Part shown: positions 36,201-43,615 of the stretch, piece after piece
How positions within the stretch are numbered: the first letter of the stretch is position 1
Layout of the letters: every line of letters begins with the position of its first letter
NCBI RefSeq assembly: GCF_006440775.1
Contig: NZ_VFTZ01000001.1
Span: forward strand, 62,001-126,000
Origin: Mesorhizobium sp. B2-7-2
GTDB taxonomy: Bacteria > Pseudomonadota > Alphaproteobacteria > Rhizobiales > Rhizobiaceae
Length of the DNA stretch: 64,000 bases
Reading direction: 5' to 3'
The notes under the pieces: generated by a model
Seen by the model: only the letters and a program-made list of their open reading frames with translations
The model's database searches: none
Told to the model about the DNA's origin: nothing
Position numbers and translations under genes: made by a program

Positions 36201-37480
36201 TTGAGGCTTGCCGGGTAGGCGCCGACATTGACCATCTTGCCGGCCCTGCCCCGCGCGCGGGCGAGCTTCGGTTTGCCGAACAGCGCGCGGATGCATTCGC
36301 CGATCTGGATGCGGGCGATCTCGGCGCCGATGCACAGATGGATGCCGTAACCGAAAACCATGTAGTCGCGATGCGGGCGCGACGTGTCGAACTCGTTCGG
36401 CCGCTGCACGATCTCCGGATCGAACATCGCTGAAAGCGTCGCCGGCATGACCACCGTTCCGGCCTTGACCAGGCGCTCGCGGCGCGTGCCCTTGCCGATG
36501 ACCGCGTCACGCCTGGTATAGCGCCAGGGCCCGATCCAGATCGGCTTGAACCGCATGGCTTCCATGATCGCCCGGTCGAGCTTGCCGGTGTCGCCGGCCG
36601 CGATGGCCTCATCCACGGCCTGCCGCGCATCGGATCGCGACAGGATCACATCCAGGCAATTGCTGCCGGCAAGCACGTTCGTCGGCACAAAGCCTGCGAC
36701 CATGCCGAGCATGATGGAATGAATGTCGGGCAACGACAGGCGCCCTTGGTCCATCAGCGCGACGAGGCGGGCAAGCGGCCGGTCGTCTTTGCCCGCTCTC
36801 TCCCTGACCGCGGCGATCGATCGGTTTATGACCTTGATCAGCCGATCGCCGCCGACCACGGCAAGCTGGCGCGTGGTGGGACTTGCCGTCGGATCGGAAA
36901 AGAACAACGCGCTGAGCGCGATCGACCAGTCGGCGAACTCGGTTTCGTCGTCGATCTCGAGGCCGAAATAATCGCGGCAGATGCGCACCGGCACGATCTT
37001 CATCAATCCGGCGATGGCATCGAAGCCGGGGCTGGCGCGGGTCATGATATCGTGCGAATGGCGCTCGGCGATCGGCCTGACGGCGGCTTCGACCTCCGCC
37101 GGCGGGAACGCGCTCAGCACCGCCGATTTCATCTGCCGGTACGCGGCGCCGTCCTGCATGCCGAGAATGAAATTCGAACCCCGGGCGAGTTCGGCCATCT
37201 CCGGCCCGTAAGGCGTTTCGAACTCGTCGCCCCGCTCCAATATGTCGCGAACATCCGCGCCTTTGGTGACGAGCAGGAAATTGCCGAAGCCGAGATTCGG
37301 CCAGAAACGGCGCAGCAGCGCCAGCAGCCAGCGCGGATCGCCCAGAAGAAAGCCGGCGATGCGGGAAGCAAAGCCGCTCTTGGAACGCAGCCGGTTGATG
37401 TCGAACGGTGGCATTTCGGCGAGCGGACGCTGGCTCTTCTGAGCGGCGCGGACGGCGGCGAAGTACTTCAAAGTGATCAT
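33254..37480 (-). CDS. Cytochrome P450 - membrane - DyP-type peroxidase fusion protein
   Basis: A single 1408-residue frame. Residues 1-435 are a P450: ExxR at 307-310 (EAMR) and the heme loop FGYGIHLCIG with Cys383. The I-helix reads AGFVPT, lacking the usual acid-threonine pair. Residues about 440-600 and 750-895 look like two related copies of one domain (each has a TIHF motif), separated by hydrophobic segments at about 654-674 and 680-714. Residues about 935-1408 are a DyP-type peroxidase: GFVDG at 1107-1111, proximal His1275 in CPLGSHIRRSNPRD, and GTFLVLRQF. ATG 37480 has GGGGGG ten bases upstream. Substrates are unknown. Confidence 0.9.
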   Translation of the reverse strand: MITLKYFAAVRAAQKSQRPLAEMPPFDINRLRSKSGFASRIAGFLLGDPRWLLALLRRFWPNLGFGNFLLVTKGADVRDILERGDEFETPYGPEMAELARGSNFILGMQDGAAYRQMKSAVLSAFPPAEVEAAVRPIAERHSHDIMTRASPGFDAIAGLMKIVPVRICRDYFGLEIDDETEFADWSIALSALFFSDPTASPTTRQLAVVGGDRLIKVINRSIAAVRERAGKDDRPLARLVALMDQGRLSLPDIHSIMLGMVAGFVPTNVLAGSNCLDVILSRSDARQAVDEAIAAGDTGKLDRAIMEAMRFKPIWIGPWRYTRRDAVIGKGTRRERLVKAGTVVMPATLSAMFDPEIVQRPNEFDTSRPHRDYMVFGYGIHLCIGAEIARIQIGECIRALFGKPKLARARGRAGKMVNVGAYPASLKVDFERPPLCRTADQSMVTVVCPITRAMPLDAVRDKVADLGNPAIGEISAALDKVATIHFTSLAVAPTGRDEKNGTETGALVFEISGDGSTDDVIAAIAQSIGHRLRPIFRDVCGLPDGGSLEDFLKKNHIEISPSFGSAAGLVFSGTPGHSVRRILAEAKLADSVREIAEKPCAGAGNAMDVLAEARRHVRCLGQFGWAFEPAESLLERPPGHWSRALTTTLLTPAMFATVAIVVLAFWRMTYVLVFGNPHGVTIANIAIAGAALLLTVLGLLAILALFVGLCFLALRRLEDKDRPANTPVDIGALERILANEDHCAQNNLTAISTMKPGILRRLALRLAFYLISISAQKVFRPGFLATINTIHFARWVLLPGTDRLVFFSNYGGSWESYLEDFIAKASAGLTGVWSNTEGYPRTRWLFLDGARDGDRFKRWARRQQVPTLFWYSAYPHLNTPRIRINSRIRRGIASATGNEARDWLSLFGSLPRPQAQPADATSLPELPSAPLEELESGEIQSIFFGPFGALGHAHMLAIQVPEGLPATKRKAWLDFVTEKTSFGDGVPAGRAMTVAFGPNGLRRLGLEGGVDDEPLDTFPVAFRQGMGTPERSRILNDTGPDAPDKWQWGSPANPVDVVIVCYAGTPAALKAEIAAMKRQTTGAGMAVAAELPLMVRRDGKRAVEHFGFVDGISQPIVRGTSRAAKGAAPMHLLAPGEFLFGYRDEHGFYPASPSVDAALDRTGILSQVRRNRQILGQPPPPRDFGRNGTFLVLRQFEQHVELFDDYCRKAATQAANETGDAAITPHWVAAKMLGRWQDGSSLVRNPNGRPGRGIDNDFALGAEDPQGHACPLGSHIRRSNPRDSLGEDRETQIRIGKRHRILRVGRTYEKKDRGGKTEKGLLFMCLNADIERQYEFIQQTWVSSNSFQGLVGETDPTIGARGGGGRFSIPSWEKVTVLKDVPQFVTTKGGGYFFMPSRSALRYLISRL

Positions 37481-37557
37481 CGCGTTCAAGCCCCCCGGCT
37501 ATCCACGTCAATGCGATGCCGGCATTGTCTGGCCTAGGTTTGCATCGGTCCGGCGTA

Positions 37558-37573
37558 TGTGAATTCGTTCACA
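37558..37573. promoter_or_regulatory. Perfect CRP-type dyad TGTGA-N6-TCACA upstream of the P450-peroxidase gene
   Basis: TGTGAATTCGTTCACA is centred 85 bases upstream of the P450-peroxidase ATG, in the 117-base gap after the cyclase stop. It is the second perfect copy in this region. The arrangement suggests the fusion gene has its own regulated promoter rather than depending on cyclase readthrough. Confidence 0.75.
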
Positions 37574-37597
37574 GTCATTTGTTGTCGGCCCCGGCGA

Positions 37598-39379
37598 TCA
37601 TGCGGCAGACTTGGCCCGATCGAAATTGCCGATCAGGAAATTGTTCTTGGCCGGGTCCACGAACGGTATCCAGCGTATCCTCTGCTCGGAAAAATCGGGG
37701 TGCCTGGTCATGAAAATCGCGAGTTCATGCGCCGCCTCGTCGCGCCGACCGCTTCTCATCAGGGCGCCTATCTTCAGGAATCTTGCGTAAAAGTAGCCCG
37801 GCGACAGGTTGAGCGAGCGCTCGGCGGTGGCGATCGCGGCCTGCCAGTCCTCGACGAAGCAATAGGCCGCGGCCAGTTCCCCCAGATTGTGGAAGCGATA
37901 GAGGTCGAACGGGCTCAACCGCTCGGTGTCGAGGAAGAACGGTATCGCGCCGGTCGCATCGCCAAGCAAAAGATACGCGCTGCCCATGGCCGAGCGGGCG
38001 AAGGCGAAGCTCGGATTGATGTGGATCGCTTCGGCAAGATGCTCGGCTGCCAATGCCGGCAAGCCGCGCATGATGTCGGCGGCGCCGAGATAGGCATGCG
38101 GACGCGCATCGAGGCTGTCCATCAGCAGCGCCTTGCGCGCAAGCGTCTCGACTTTCTCCAGATCGTCGCTGTCGCCGAAGCGCAGCCAGGCCCGCCAGAA
38201 ATACCACCATGCGAGCTCGTTGAGCACGGCGCTCGAATTCGGATCTTCCTGGTAGGCCTTGTCGAAGAAGTCGAGCGCGATTTCGGTATCGCGACGTGTC
38301 CGCCTGTTCATGTGCCAGCGGCCGCGCCTGACCAGTTGCCAGGTCTCGAGGCTTTCCCACGGCACCTGAAACGTGCGCGCCTGTTCGGCGCGGTCGACCT
38401 CCTTGTCGAGGATGGAAACGATCTCGCTGCCGATCTGGTCGCGCAGGCTGAAGATGTCGACGAGGTCGCGGTCGAAGCGTTGCGACCAGACCAGGCGCCC
38501 GTTCGAGGTATCGGTGAGCGACGTATTGAGGCGGATCTGCCTGTTGGAGCGCGCCAACGTGCCGCTGACGATGTAACGGGCGCCCAGCGCGTTGCCGATG
38601 AGCCTTGTGCCGAGGCTGTCGTCGCGAAACTGGAAGCTCGAGCCCTTGGCGATGACCGAAAGCCAGCGCGTGTTGGAAAGACCGTAGATGATGTCCTCGG
38701 CGATACCGTCGGCCATGTAGCCGACATCGGGTTCGCTGCCGTTGCCCTGGAACGGCAGCACGGCGATTGCCGGGGGGCCCTTGGCGATCGGCCTGGAATG
38801 ACCGGGCGTGGCGGGAATGGAAGCAAAGGAAGCCGTCGCGGCAGGGCCGTTGCCGCCGCGACCGGCGATCAGGACCCGCACCGGCAGGGCGATGTTCTTC
38901 AGGCTGAACTCGCCGAGATCGGTGAAGACGGCCGCCGTCTTGTCCCTCACGTGATGCCACGTCGTCGCCGAGATGGCGACGCCGTCATGCGGCGCGAATT
39001 CCTGAAGCCTGGCCGCGATATTCACGTCGTCACCATAGAGACGGCCCTCCCGGACGATGACGTCGCCGGTGTTGATCCCGGCGCGAAAAGGCATGCGCAT
39101 GTCCTCGGCGACGGCGGCATTCAGCGCCACGACCCGGGCCTGGAAATCGAAGGCTGCCCGCAAGGCTTCGATTGGATTGCCGAATTCGGCCATGATGCTG
39201 TCGCCGGCATCGCCGAACGTGCGTCCGCCAAATGCGCCGCAACTGTCGGCGATGATGTCGCGCCGTTCCTCGAAGGCGGCAACAGCCAACTCGTCGTCGA
39301 TGCCCATAAGCCTCGAGAATCCAACGGCGTCGATTGAAATGATTGTCGCAAGCTGACGGGTATAGTTCCGTTCAGCCAT
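37598..39379 (-). CDS. Class III adenylate/guanylate cyclase with TolB-like and TPR regions
   Basis: A 593-residue soluble cyclase. The N-terminal CHD domain (1-170) has both metal aspartates, Asp17 (SIDAVGFSRL) and Asp60 (GDSIMAEF), and the transition-state Asn/Arg in YGDDVNIAARLQ. The position where adenylate cyclases usually carry the purine-selecting Lys reads GRTFGDAGD with no Lys, a variant common in rhizobial members, so the product could be cAMP or another cyclic nucleotide. A FlgO/TolB-like stretch (AIAVLPFQGNGS to LVWSQRFDRDL) and TPR-like helices follow. It lies next to, and on the same strand as, the P450-peroxidase gene. Confidence 0.9.
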   Translation of the reverse strand: MAERNYTRQLATIISIDAVGFSRLMGIDDELAVAAFEERRDIIADSCGAFGGRTFGDAGDSIMAEFGNPIEALRAAFDFQARVVALNAAVAEDMRMPFRAGINTGDVIVREGRLYGDDVNIAARLQEFAPHDGVAISATTWHHVRDKTAAVFTDLGEFSLKNIALPVRVLIAGRGGNGPAATASFASIPATPGHSRPIAKGPPAIAVLPFQGNGSEPDVGYMADGIAEDIIYGLSNTRWLSVIAKGSSFQFRDDSLGTRLIGNALGARYIVSGTLARSNRQIRLNTSLTDTSNGRLVWSQRFDRDLVDIFSLRDQIGSEIVSILDKEVDRAEQARTFQVPWESLETWQLVRRGRWHMNRRTRRDTEIALDFFDKAYQEDPNSSAVLNELAWWYFWRAWLRFGDSDDLEKVETLARKALLMDSLDARPHAYLGAADIMRGLPALAAEHLAEAIHINPSFAFARSAMGSAYLLLGDATGAIPFFLDTERLSPFDLYRFHNLGELAAAYCFVEDWQAAIATAERSLNLSPGYFYARFLKIGALMRSGRRDEAAHELAIFMTRHPDFSEQRIRWIPFVDPAKNNFLIGNFDRAKSAA

Positions 39380-39696
39380 GATTGAGCCCCCAGTCCCACT
39401 GCAGTCCAGAACAGGCGACCTGCGCTCAAAGAAACGCGTCGCCGGCTGCCGACGGAAATCCTCGGCAGGCCCGGCGCACTGTTGCCACCCTGTTATGACC
39501 AGAATTCTATCAGGGTCTTGGCGAAAGCTCTACCACGAACAGCTAATATGGCGAATTCACCCTCCGGCGCATGGTTAGTCGTTCGTTACATCAGGAGGCA
39601 CATCCGAAGCGCGACTTTACCAGTTGAAATTATTATGTTTTCTCCGCCAGCCAACATTGGCCGGCTCCTGCCGGCAAGAACCGGCTTCATCGAGGC

Positions 39697-39724
39697 ATGC
39701 GCTGCAAAAGTCCGTTATTGCAGC
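39697..39724. repeat. Perfect 9-bp hairpin in the gene-free stretch 39380-39793
   Basis: GCGCTGCAA (39697-39705) pairs with TTGCAGCGC (39716-39724) around a 10-base loop. The same 414-base gap has a second, weaker GCCGG-based hairpin near 39660-39683, and an AT-rich stretch at 39620-39645 (GAAATTATTATG) that could hold the promoter of the PepSY gene or a small RNA. No CRP-type dyad lies in front of the cyclase. Confidence 0.4.
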
Positions 39725-39793
39725 GCTGCGGAACCAACCCGCCTGCGTGCGAGTTTCTGACGGCACTGACGCCGACGAGATTTGAGGGCTCTC

Positions 39794-40051
39794 ATGCGCA
39801 CTGTTGTTTCAGCAACCGGTATCGCTTTCCTGCTTATCAGTGGACAAGCCTTTGCGGCGGACGACCAGCCAGTGCCGCCGCAAAATGCCAAGAAGCTCTC
39901 GGAGGTCGTCGCCAAGGTCGAGCACCGCACCGACTTCCGCTATGTGAAGGAGGTCGAATGGGATAGTGACGGCTACACCATCACCTACTACACGACGGAC
40001 AAAGCCAAGGTCCAAATCACCTACGATCCCGTAACCGGTGAACCCAAATAG
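39794..40051 (+). CDS. Small secreted PepSY-domain protein
   Basis: An 85-residue exported protein: signal peptide MRTVVSATGIAFLLISGQAF with cleavage after AFA, then a single PepSY-like beta unit (VEHRTDFRYVKEVEWDSDGY, TITYYTTDKAKVQITYDPVT). Such domains bind or inhibit proteases or sit in periplasmic sensors. ATG 39794 has GAGG six bases before it; a longer frame starts with TTG 39782. The role is unknown. Confidence 0.85.
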   Translation: MRTVVSATGIAFLLISGQAFAADDQPVPPQNAKKLSEVVAKVEHRTDFRYVKEVEWDSDGYTITYYTTDKAKVQITYDPVTGEPK

Positions 40052-40135
40052 GCCTTGTTGCCTGCCTCCGCCATTCCGAAGGACCTGCGTTCGGCATAGA
40101 CTTGATCATCGAAACAGGCCGGACGGACGACAGAC

Positions 40136-40864
40136 ATGCGGCTTCACATCAGCGCAATCGCCTTGCTTGTGGCCGCATCGGCGCTTGGGACATCGATCCC
40201 GGCGCGCGCGGACGGCCCGTCCTTCGATTGCCGAAAGGCGCAGTTGCCCGCCGAAAAGGCGATCTGCGCCGACCCGCAAATGTCGGCCATCGATGCTTTG
40301 GTTACCAAGGCCTATGCCGGTTTCGAACCCGCCTTCGGCGGCGACAAACGCAGGATCGCCAGGGGATTGGCCGCCGACCGGAATGCCTGCAAGATGGACG
40401 CAGCCTGCATCGTCAGCGCCCAGAACAATGCGTTGCAGACTTACGGCAATGCGCCGCAATGGGTGCAGGACTACAATATCGCGCTCATCGGCAAGAAGGC
40501 GCTCGACTTTGCGGCAAGGACGCCGAAACCAGTCGATCAGCCCCTGCCCGTGTCGATCGGAAAATGCGGCTTCACCCATATCACGGCGCTGACGACAAGG
40601 CTGGGCGACGACCCGCTGGAAACCGCCAGCCCGGAAGCCGGCAGCGCGGCGCGATTTACCAACGGCGGCACGGCGGTCTCCTATGGCCGCGAACCGGGGC
40701 TGGCGAGTTCCAAGGTCGGCGATCCGATCGTCATGTGCCTGATCGCGATCCCGCGCGACTGTCCGAAAGACGATCTGCGCGGCATGGTCTACTACGCCGT
40801 CGACCTCGCGGCTAAAGGCACATGGGCCCTGCCCGACTCCCAGCATCTATGTGGTGGCGCCTGA
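40136..40864 (+). CDS. Secreted protein with LprI-like N-terminal region
   Basis: A 242-residue exported protein with a signal peptide ending near ARA. FDCRKAQLPAEKAICADPQM (mature start) is the cysteine-rich motif of LprI/DUF1311-type lysozyme-inhibitor-like proteins, and the following residues to about 105 continue that helical region. The C-terminal 130 residues are not recognised. They contain further cysteines (KCGFTHI, IVMCLIAIPRDCPKDD, HLCGGA), suggesting disulfides. Inhibitor function is inferred only from the N-terminal motif. Confidence 0.75.
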   Translation: MRLHISAIALLVAASALGTSIPARADGPSFDCRKAQLPAEKAICADPQMSAIDALVTKAYAGFEPAFGGDKRRIARGLAADRNACKMDAACIVSAQNNALQTYGNAPQWVQDYNIALIGKKALDFAARTPKPVDQPLPVSIGKCGFTHITALTTRLGDDPLETASPEAGSAARFTNGGTAVSYGREPGLASSKVGDPIVMCLIAIPRDCPKDDLRGMVYYAVDLAAKGTWALPDSQHLCGGA

Positions 40865-40962
40865 AGACCTTGGCGCCGCGCGGAGCCAGCGCGACGGACC
40901 ATCCTTGCATCGTCACAACTTTGGTGGCTGACTGCCCGCCATGATTGCGGGCACGGGGGTGC

Positions 40963-41448
40963 ATGGCAATGATCGGCTACGTCCTGAAGCGCATCCTGAT
41001 GGTGCTTGTCGGCTATCTGGTCGCGGTGCTGGTCGGGTTGATCGCCGTGGTGGTGATCTACGCGATATTGAGTTCGCTGCCCAATGCTCCGGGGTACTTC
41101 GAGCTTATGGCGTTCACGCCGGTCGCCGCGCTGGTGGTGCCGCCGCTCGGCATGTTCATCTACTTTCTGACGATCGTCCTGACGGCGATGCAGACGCTGG
41201 TCTTTGCAATGGTCGCCGAGTTCTTTTCGCTGCGAAGCTTCTGGCTGCATATGCTGTTCGGCGCCGCAGCTGCGGCAGCCGGTTTCATGCTGATCTGGCC
41301 GGGCGCCGCCGATGATCCGGAACGCTGGGCCGACATGGGCATCATCGCCGGCGGCGGCCTCGTGGCCGGCCTGATCTATTGGCTGATCGCCGGGCGCGAC
41401 GCCGGATTGCGCCGGCCGTTGATCAAAGCAATTCCAGGAAAAGTGTGA
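40963..41448 (+). CDS. Multi-span membrane protein, unknown
   Basis: A 161-residue hydrophobic protein with about five membrane segments (ILMVLVGYLVAVLVGLIAVV, FTPVAALVVPPLGMFIYFLT, then three more) and a basic tail (RDAGLRRPLIKAIPGKV). ATG 40963 follows a GGGGG site; the longer frame begins with TTG 40945. I do not recognise a family. The last codons run into a dispersed repeat, whose CAATTCCAGG arm encodes the end of the protein. Confidence 0.65.
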   Translation: MAMIGYVLKRILMVLVGYLVAVLVGLIAVVVIYAILSSLPNAPGYFELMAFTPVAALVVPPLGMFIYFLTIVLTAMQTLVFAMVAEFFSLRSFWLHMLFGAAAAAAGFMLIWPGAADDPERWADMGIIAGGGLVAGLIYWLIAGRDAGLRRPLIKAIPGKV

Positions 41449-41501
41449 AGCGGTCAGGCTGGGCGGCTTCGCCGTAGCCTTCCGTCCGAAATTGCTTGAG
41501 A
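41427..41501. repeat. Dispersed palindromic intergenic repeat, copy C
   Basis: AAGCAATTCCAGG opens it, core AAAAGTGtgaAGCGGtcagg, and it returns CCGTCCGAAATTGCTT. The inner part GGCTGGGCGGCTTCGCCGTAGCC is an insertion relative to copy A and itself forms a hairpin. It overlaps the 3' end of the membrane protein gene. Confidence 0.65.
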
Positions 41502-41511
41502 GTAAGAGCGC

Positions 41512-43392
41512 TCAGCTTGACGGCGTGCGCACCGCTTCGGTCGCGTCGAGCGCCTGCATCAGCTTGGAATCGCGGCCATAGACGTCGTCGAAATACTCGA
41601 CCTTGCCGGACATGTCCGGCCATGCGGTGAAATAGGCGACATAGACCGGAATGACGCGCGTGACATTCTCGGTCGAATGGCCGTGCTTCAGCTTTTCGGC
41701 GATATCGTCGACCGTGGTGCCCAGCACGGCGGCGGCCATGCCGCGCGGATCCTGCAGCCGCACGCAGCCATGGCTGAGCGCGCGCATGTCGCGCTCGAAG
41801 AACGACTTCTGCGGCGTGTCGTGCATGTAGATGGCATGCTTGTTGGGGAAGAGGATCTTCAACTCGCCCAGCGCATTGGCCTCGCTCGGCTGCTGCCGCA
41901 CATTGAACGGAATGTTGGCGCCATAAGCACCCCAATCGACCGCCGCCGATGGGATGCGCTTGCCGTGACTATCCGTCACCTCATAGCCGGCGCGGTCGAG
42001 ATAGCCCGGATCGCCGCGCAGTCTTGGCAGCATCTCGTTGACGATGATCGACTGCGGCACGCCCCAATAAGGATGGAAGTCGACCTGCTTGATCTGGTTG
42101 TAGAAGAAGGCGGTCTGGTTGGTGACCCGACCGATGACCGCGCGGGTCTTCAGCTTCTCCTCGCCATTGTCGATATAGCTGGCGGTGAAGGCGGGCTGGT
42201 TGATGAAGACGCGCGGACTGCCGAGATCAGACGGCATCCAGCGCAGTTCCTCGAGCGCGACCTTGACCTTCTCGACCTTGTCGGCCTTTGAGGCGCCGGC
42301 CAATGAAGCCACCGTGCGCGGGCCGATGACGCCGTCGCCCTTCATGCCGGCGCGCTGCTGCACCGCCTTGATCACCGGCACCAGCTCTGGATCGTAGAGC
42401 TCGCTCTTGCCGAGCCTCGCGAGCACTTCGCCATAGCTGCCACCCATCTCGTCATCGAGATTACGGGAAATAAGCGTCAGCAATTTCGGCAGTTCCGGGC
42501 TGCTCTCGCCGGGCTTGAGCAGGAGCTTGGGATCGACGACGATCTCGTTTTCCTCGCTCGCCTCGAGCGCTTCCAGTTCGACGCGCAGCGCCTGGTATTC
42601 GGCATTCTGCGGATGCCGCGATTCGAGATAGGTGCGGACCTCCTGGGTATGCGCCAGCGTCTTCAGCACGCCTTCGAGATCGAGCGGCTTGGCCGGGAAA
42701 TCGTAATAGCCGGTCATCCGGTTGGGATCGACGCGGCCGCTCTGGGCATCATGGGCATAGCGCAGCACGCGCGCCGACAGCGCCATCTCGAAACGGACCA
42801 GTTCCTTGGTCTGCTCTTCCGGTGTGGCGGCGGAATGAGCGGCTGCCGGGACATCGACGGAGTAGTCGGCCGGCGTCAGGCCATAGCTCGCCGCCTCCCC
42901 CAGGACGCGCACTGCATCCTGCGCCCGGCTGTTGGGGATATTGTCGCTCACCCAGATGAAATCCGGATTGGCCGAATAATAGGCGATCAGCGCCTTGGCG
43001 ATATCCGGCTCGGCAAACAGCTCGTAGTCGCTCAAGCCAGCGACGGCATCGCGGAAGCTGTTGCTCGTCACAGACGGCACAAACGCGGCGTCCTGAGCGG
43101 CCGTGGCCTGCGGTGCCGGCAGCAGCGATTTGAAATCGACCCGCACAAGCTTGTCGGCCCTGTAGGTGTTGTAGGTCGGACCGCTGATCCTGACGCTGCC
43201 ACCATCCTCTCCGGCCGGCCGCATCTTGCGCGGTTTCGGCGGCGGCGGGAACTCGCCTTGCGGGTTATGCCGGATGCCGCCGCCGAACAGCATGTCGAAC
43301 AGCCCTTGCGCGCTTGCCGGCTGCTGCCCGAAGGCCAGTGTCGCGACGATGGCGACCGGCAGGACGGTTCTTTTGTTCCCGAGGATTTTCAT
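41512..43392 (-). CDS. L,D-transpeptidase (YcbB/LdtD type)
   Basis: A 626-residue exported peptidoglycan cross-linking enzyme. A signal peptide ends near ASAQ. The scaffold region (about 75-310) is followed by a peptidoglycan-binding domain (about 325-370, GDGVIGPRTVASL). The YkuD catalytic domain ends with HDTPQKSFFERDMRALSHGC, in which Cys543 of SHGCVR is the nucleophile. The substrate-capping sub-domain of YcbB enzymes fits the long insertion. It would form 3-3 cross-links, abundant in rhizobia. It is a single gene. Confidence 0.93.
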   Translation of the reverse strand: MKILGNKRTVLPVAIVATLAFGQQPASAQGLFDMLFGGGIRHNPQGEFPPPPKPRKMRPAGEDGGSVRISGPTYNTYRADKLVRVDFKSLLPAPQATAAQDAAFVPSVTSNSFRDAVAGLSDYELFAEPDIAKALIAYYSANPDFIWVSDNIPNSRAQDAVRVLGEAASYGLTPADYSVDVPAAAHSAATPEEQTKELVRFEMALSARVLRYAHDAQSGRVDPNRMTGYYDFPAKPLDLEGVLKTLAHTQEVRTYLESRHPQNAEYQALRVELEALEASEENEIVVDPKLLLKPGESSPELPKLLTLISRNLDDEMGGSYGEVLARLGKSELYDPELVPVIKAVQQRAGMKGDGVIGPRTVASLAGASKADKVEKVKVALEELRWMPSDLGSPRVFINQPAFTASYIDNGEEKLKTRAVIGRVTNQTAFFYNQIKQVDFHPYWGVPQSIIVNEMLPRLRGDPGYLDRAGYEVTDSHGKRIPSAAVDWGAYGANIPFNVRQQPSEANALGELKILFPNKHAIYMHDTPQKSFFERDMRALSHGCVRLQDPRGMAAAVLGTTVDDIAEKLKHGHSTENVTRVIPVYVAYFTAWPDMSGKVEYFDDVYGRDSKLMQALDATEAVRTPSS

Positions 43393-43550
43393 GCTTCACC
43401 CGCACCGGTTGTGGCCGGTTCCCGTTCCGCGCCGCTGGACGGTCCCGCCCTCCGCATGGCGGATGTATGACGTGACTATACCGATTCATACCGATTTCGT
43501 TAAGCTTCCATAAATTTTCGCGGCCGTGTTGCAGAACAGTTTCACATCCT

Positions 43551-43588
43551 TGTGAGGCCCGAGGCAGTGGCTGTCCTCGGGCCTCACA
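43551..43588. terminator. Perfect 14-bp hairpin downstream of the SDR gene
   Basis: TGTGAGGCCCGAGG (43551-43564) pairs without mismatch with CCTCGGGCCTCACA (43575-43588) around a 10-base loop. It lies 28 bases past the SDR stop and 159 bases upstream of the L,D-transpeptidase start. No T-run follows, so it may act as a 3' stabiliser or a factor-assisted stop. Confidence 0.6.
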
Positions 43589-43615
43589 CGCATGTGGCGG
43601 TGTCGAAAAAAACAA

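Noticed and set aside
33254..37480. The P450-peroxidase fusion as an artefact of a missed stop codon
   Set aside because: The frame is open throughout, with motifs in the expected order at both ends and a plausible membrane linker, so a real fusion is the simpler reading.
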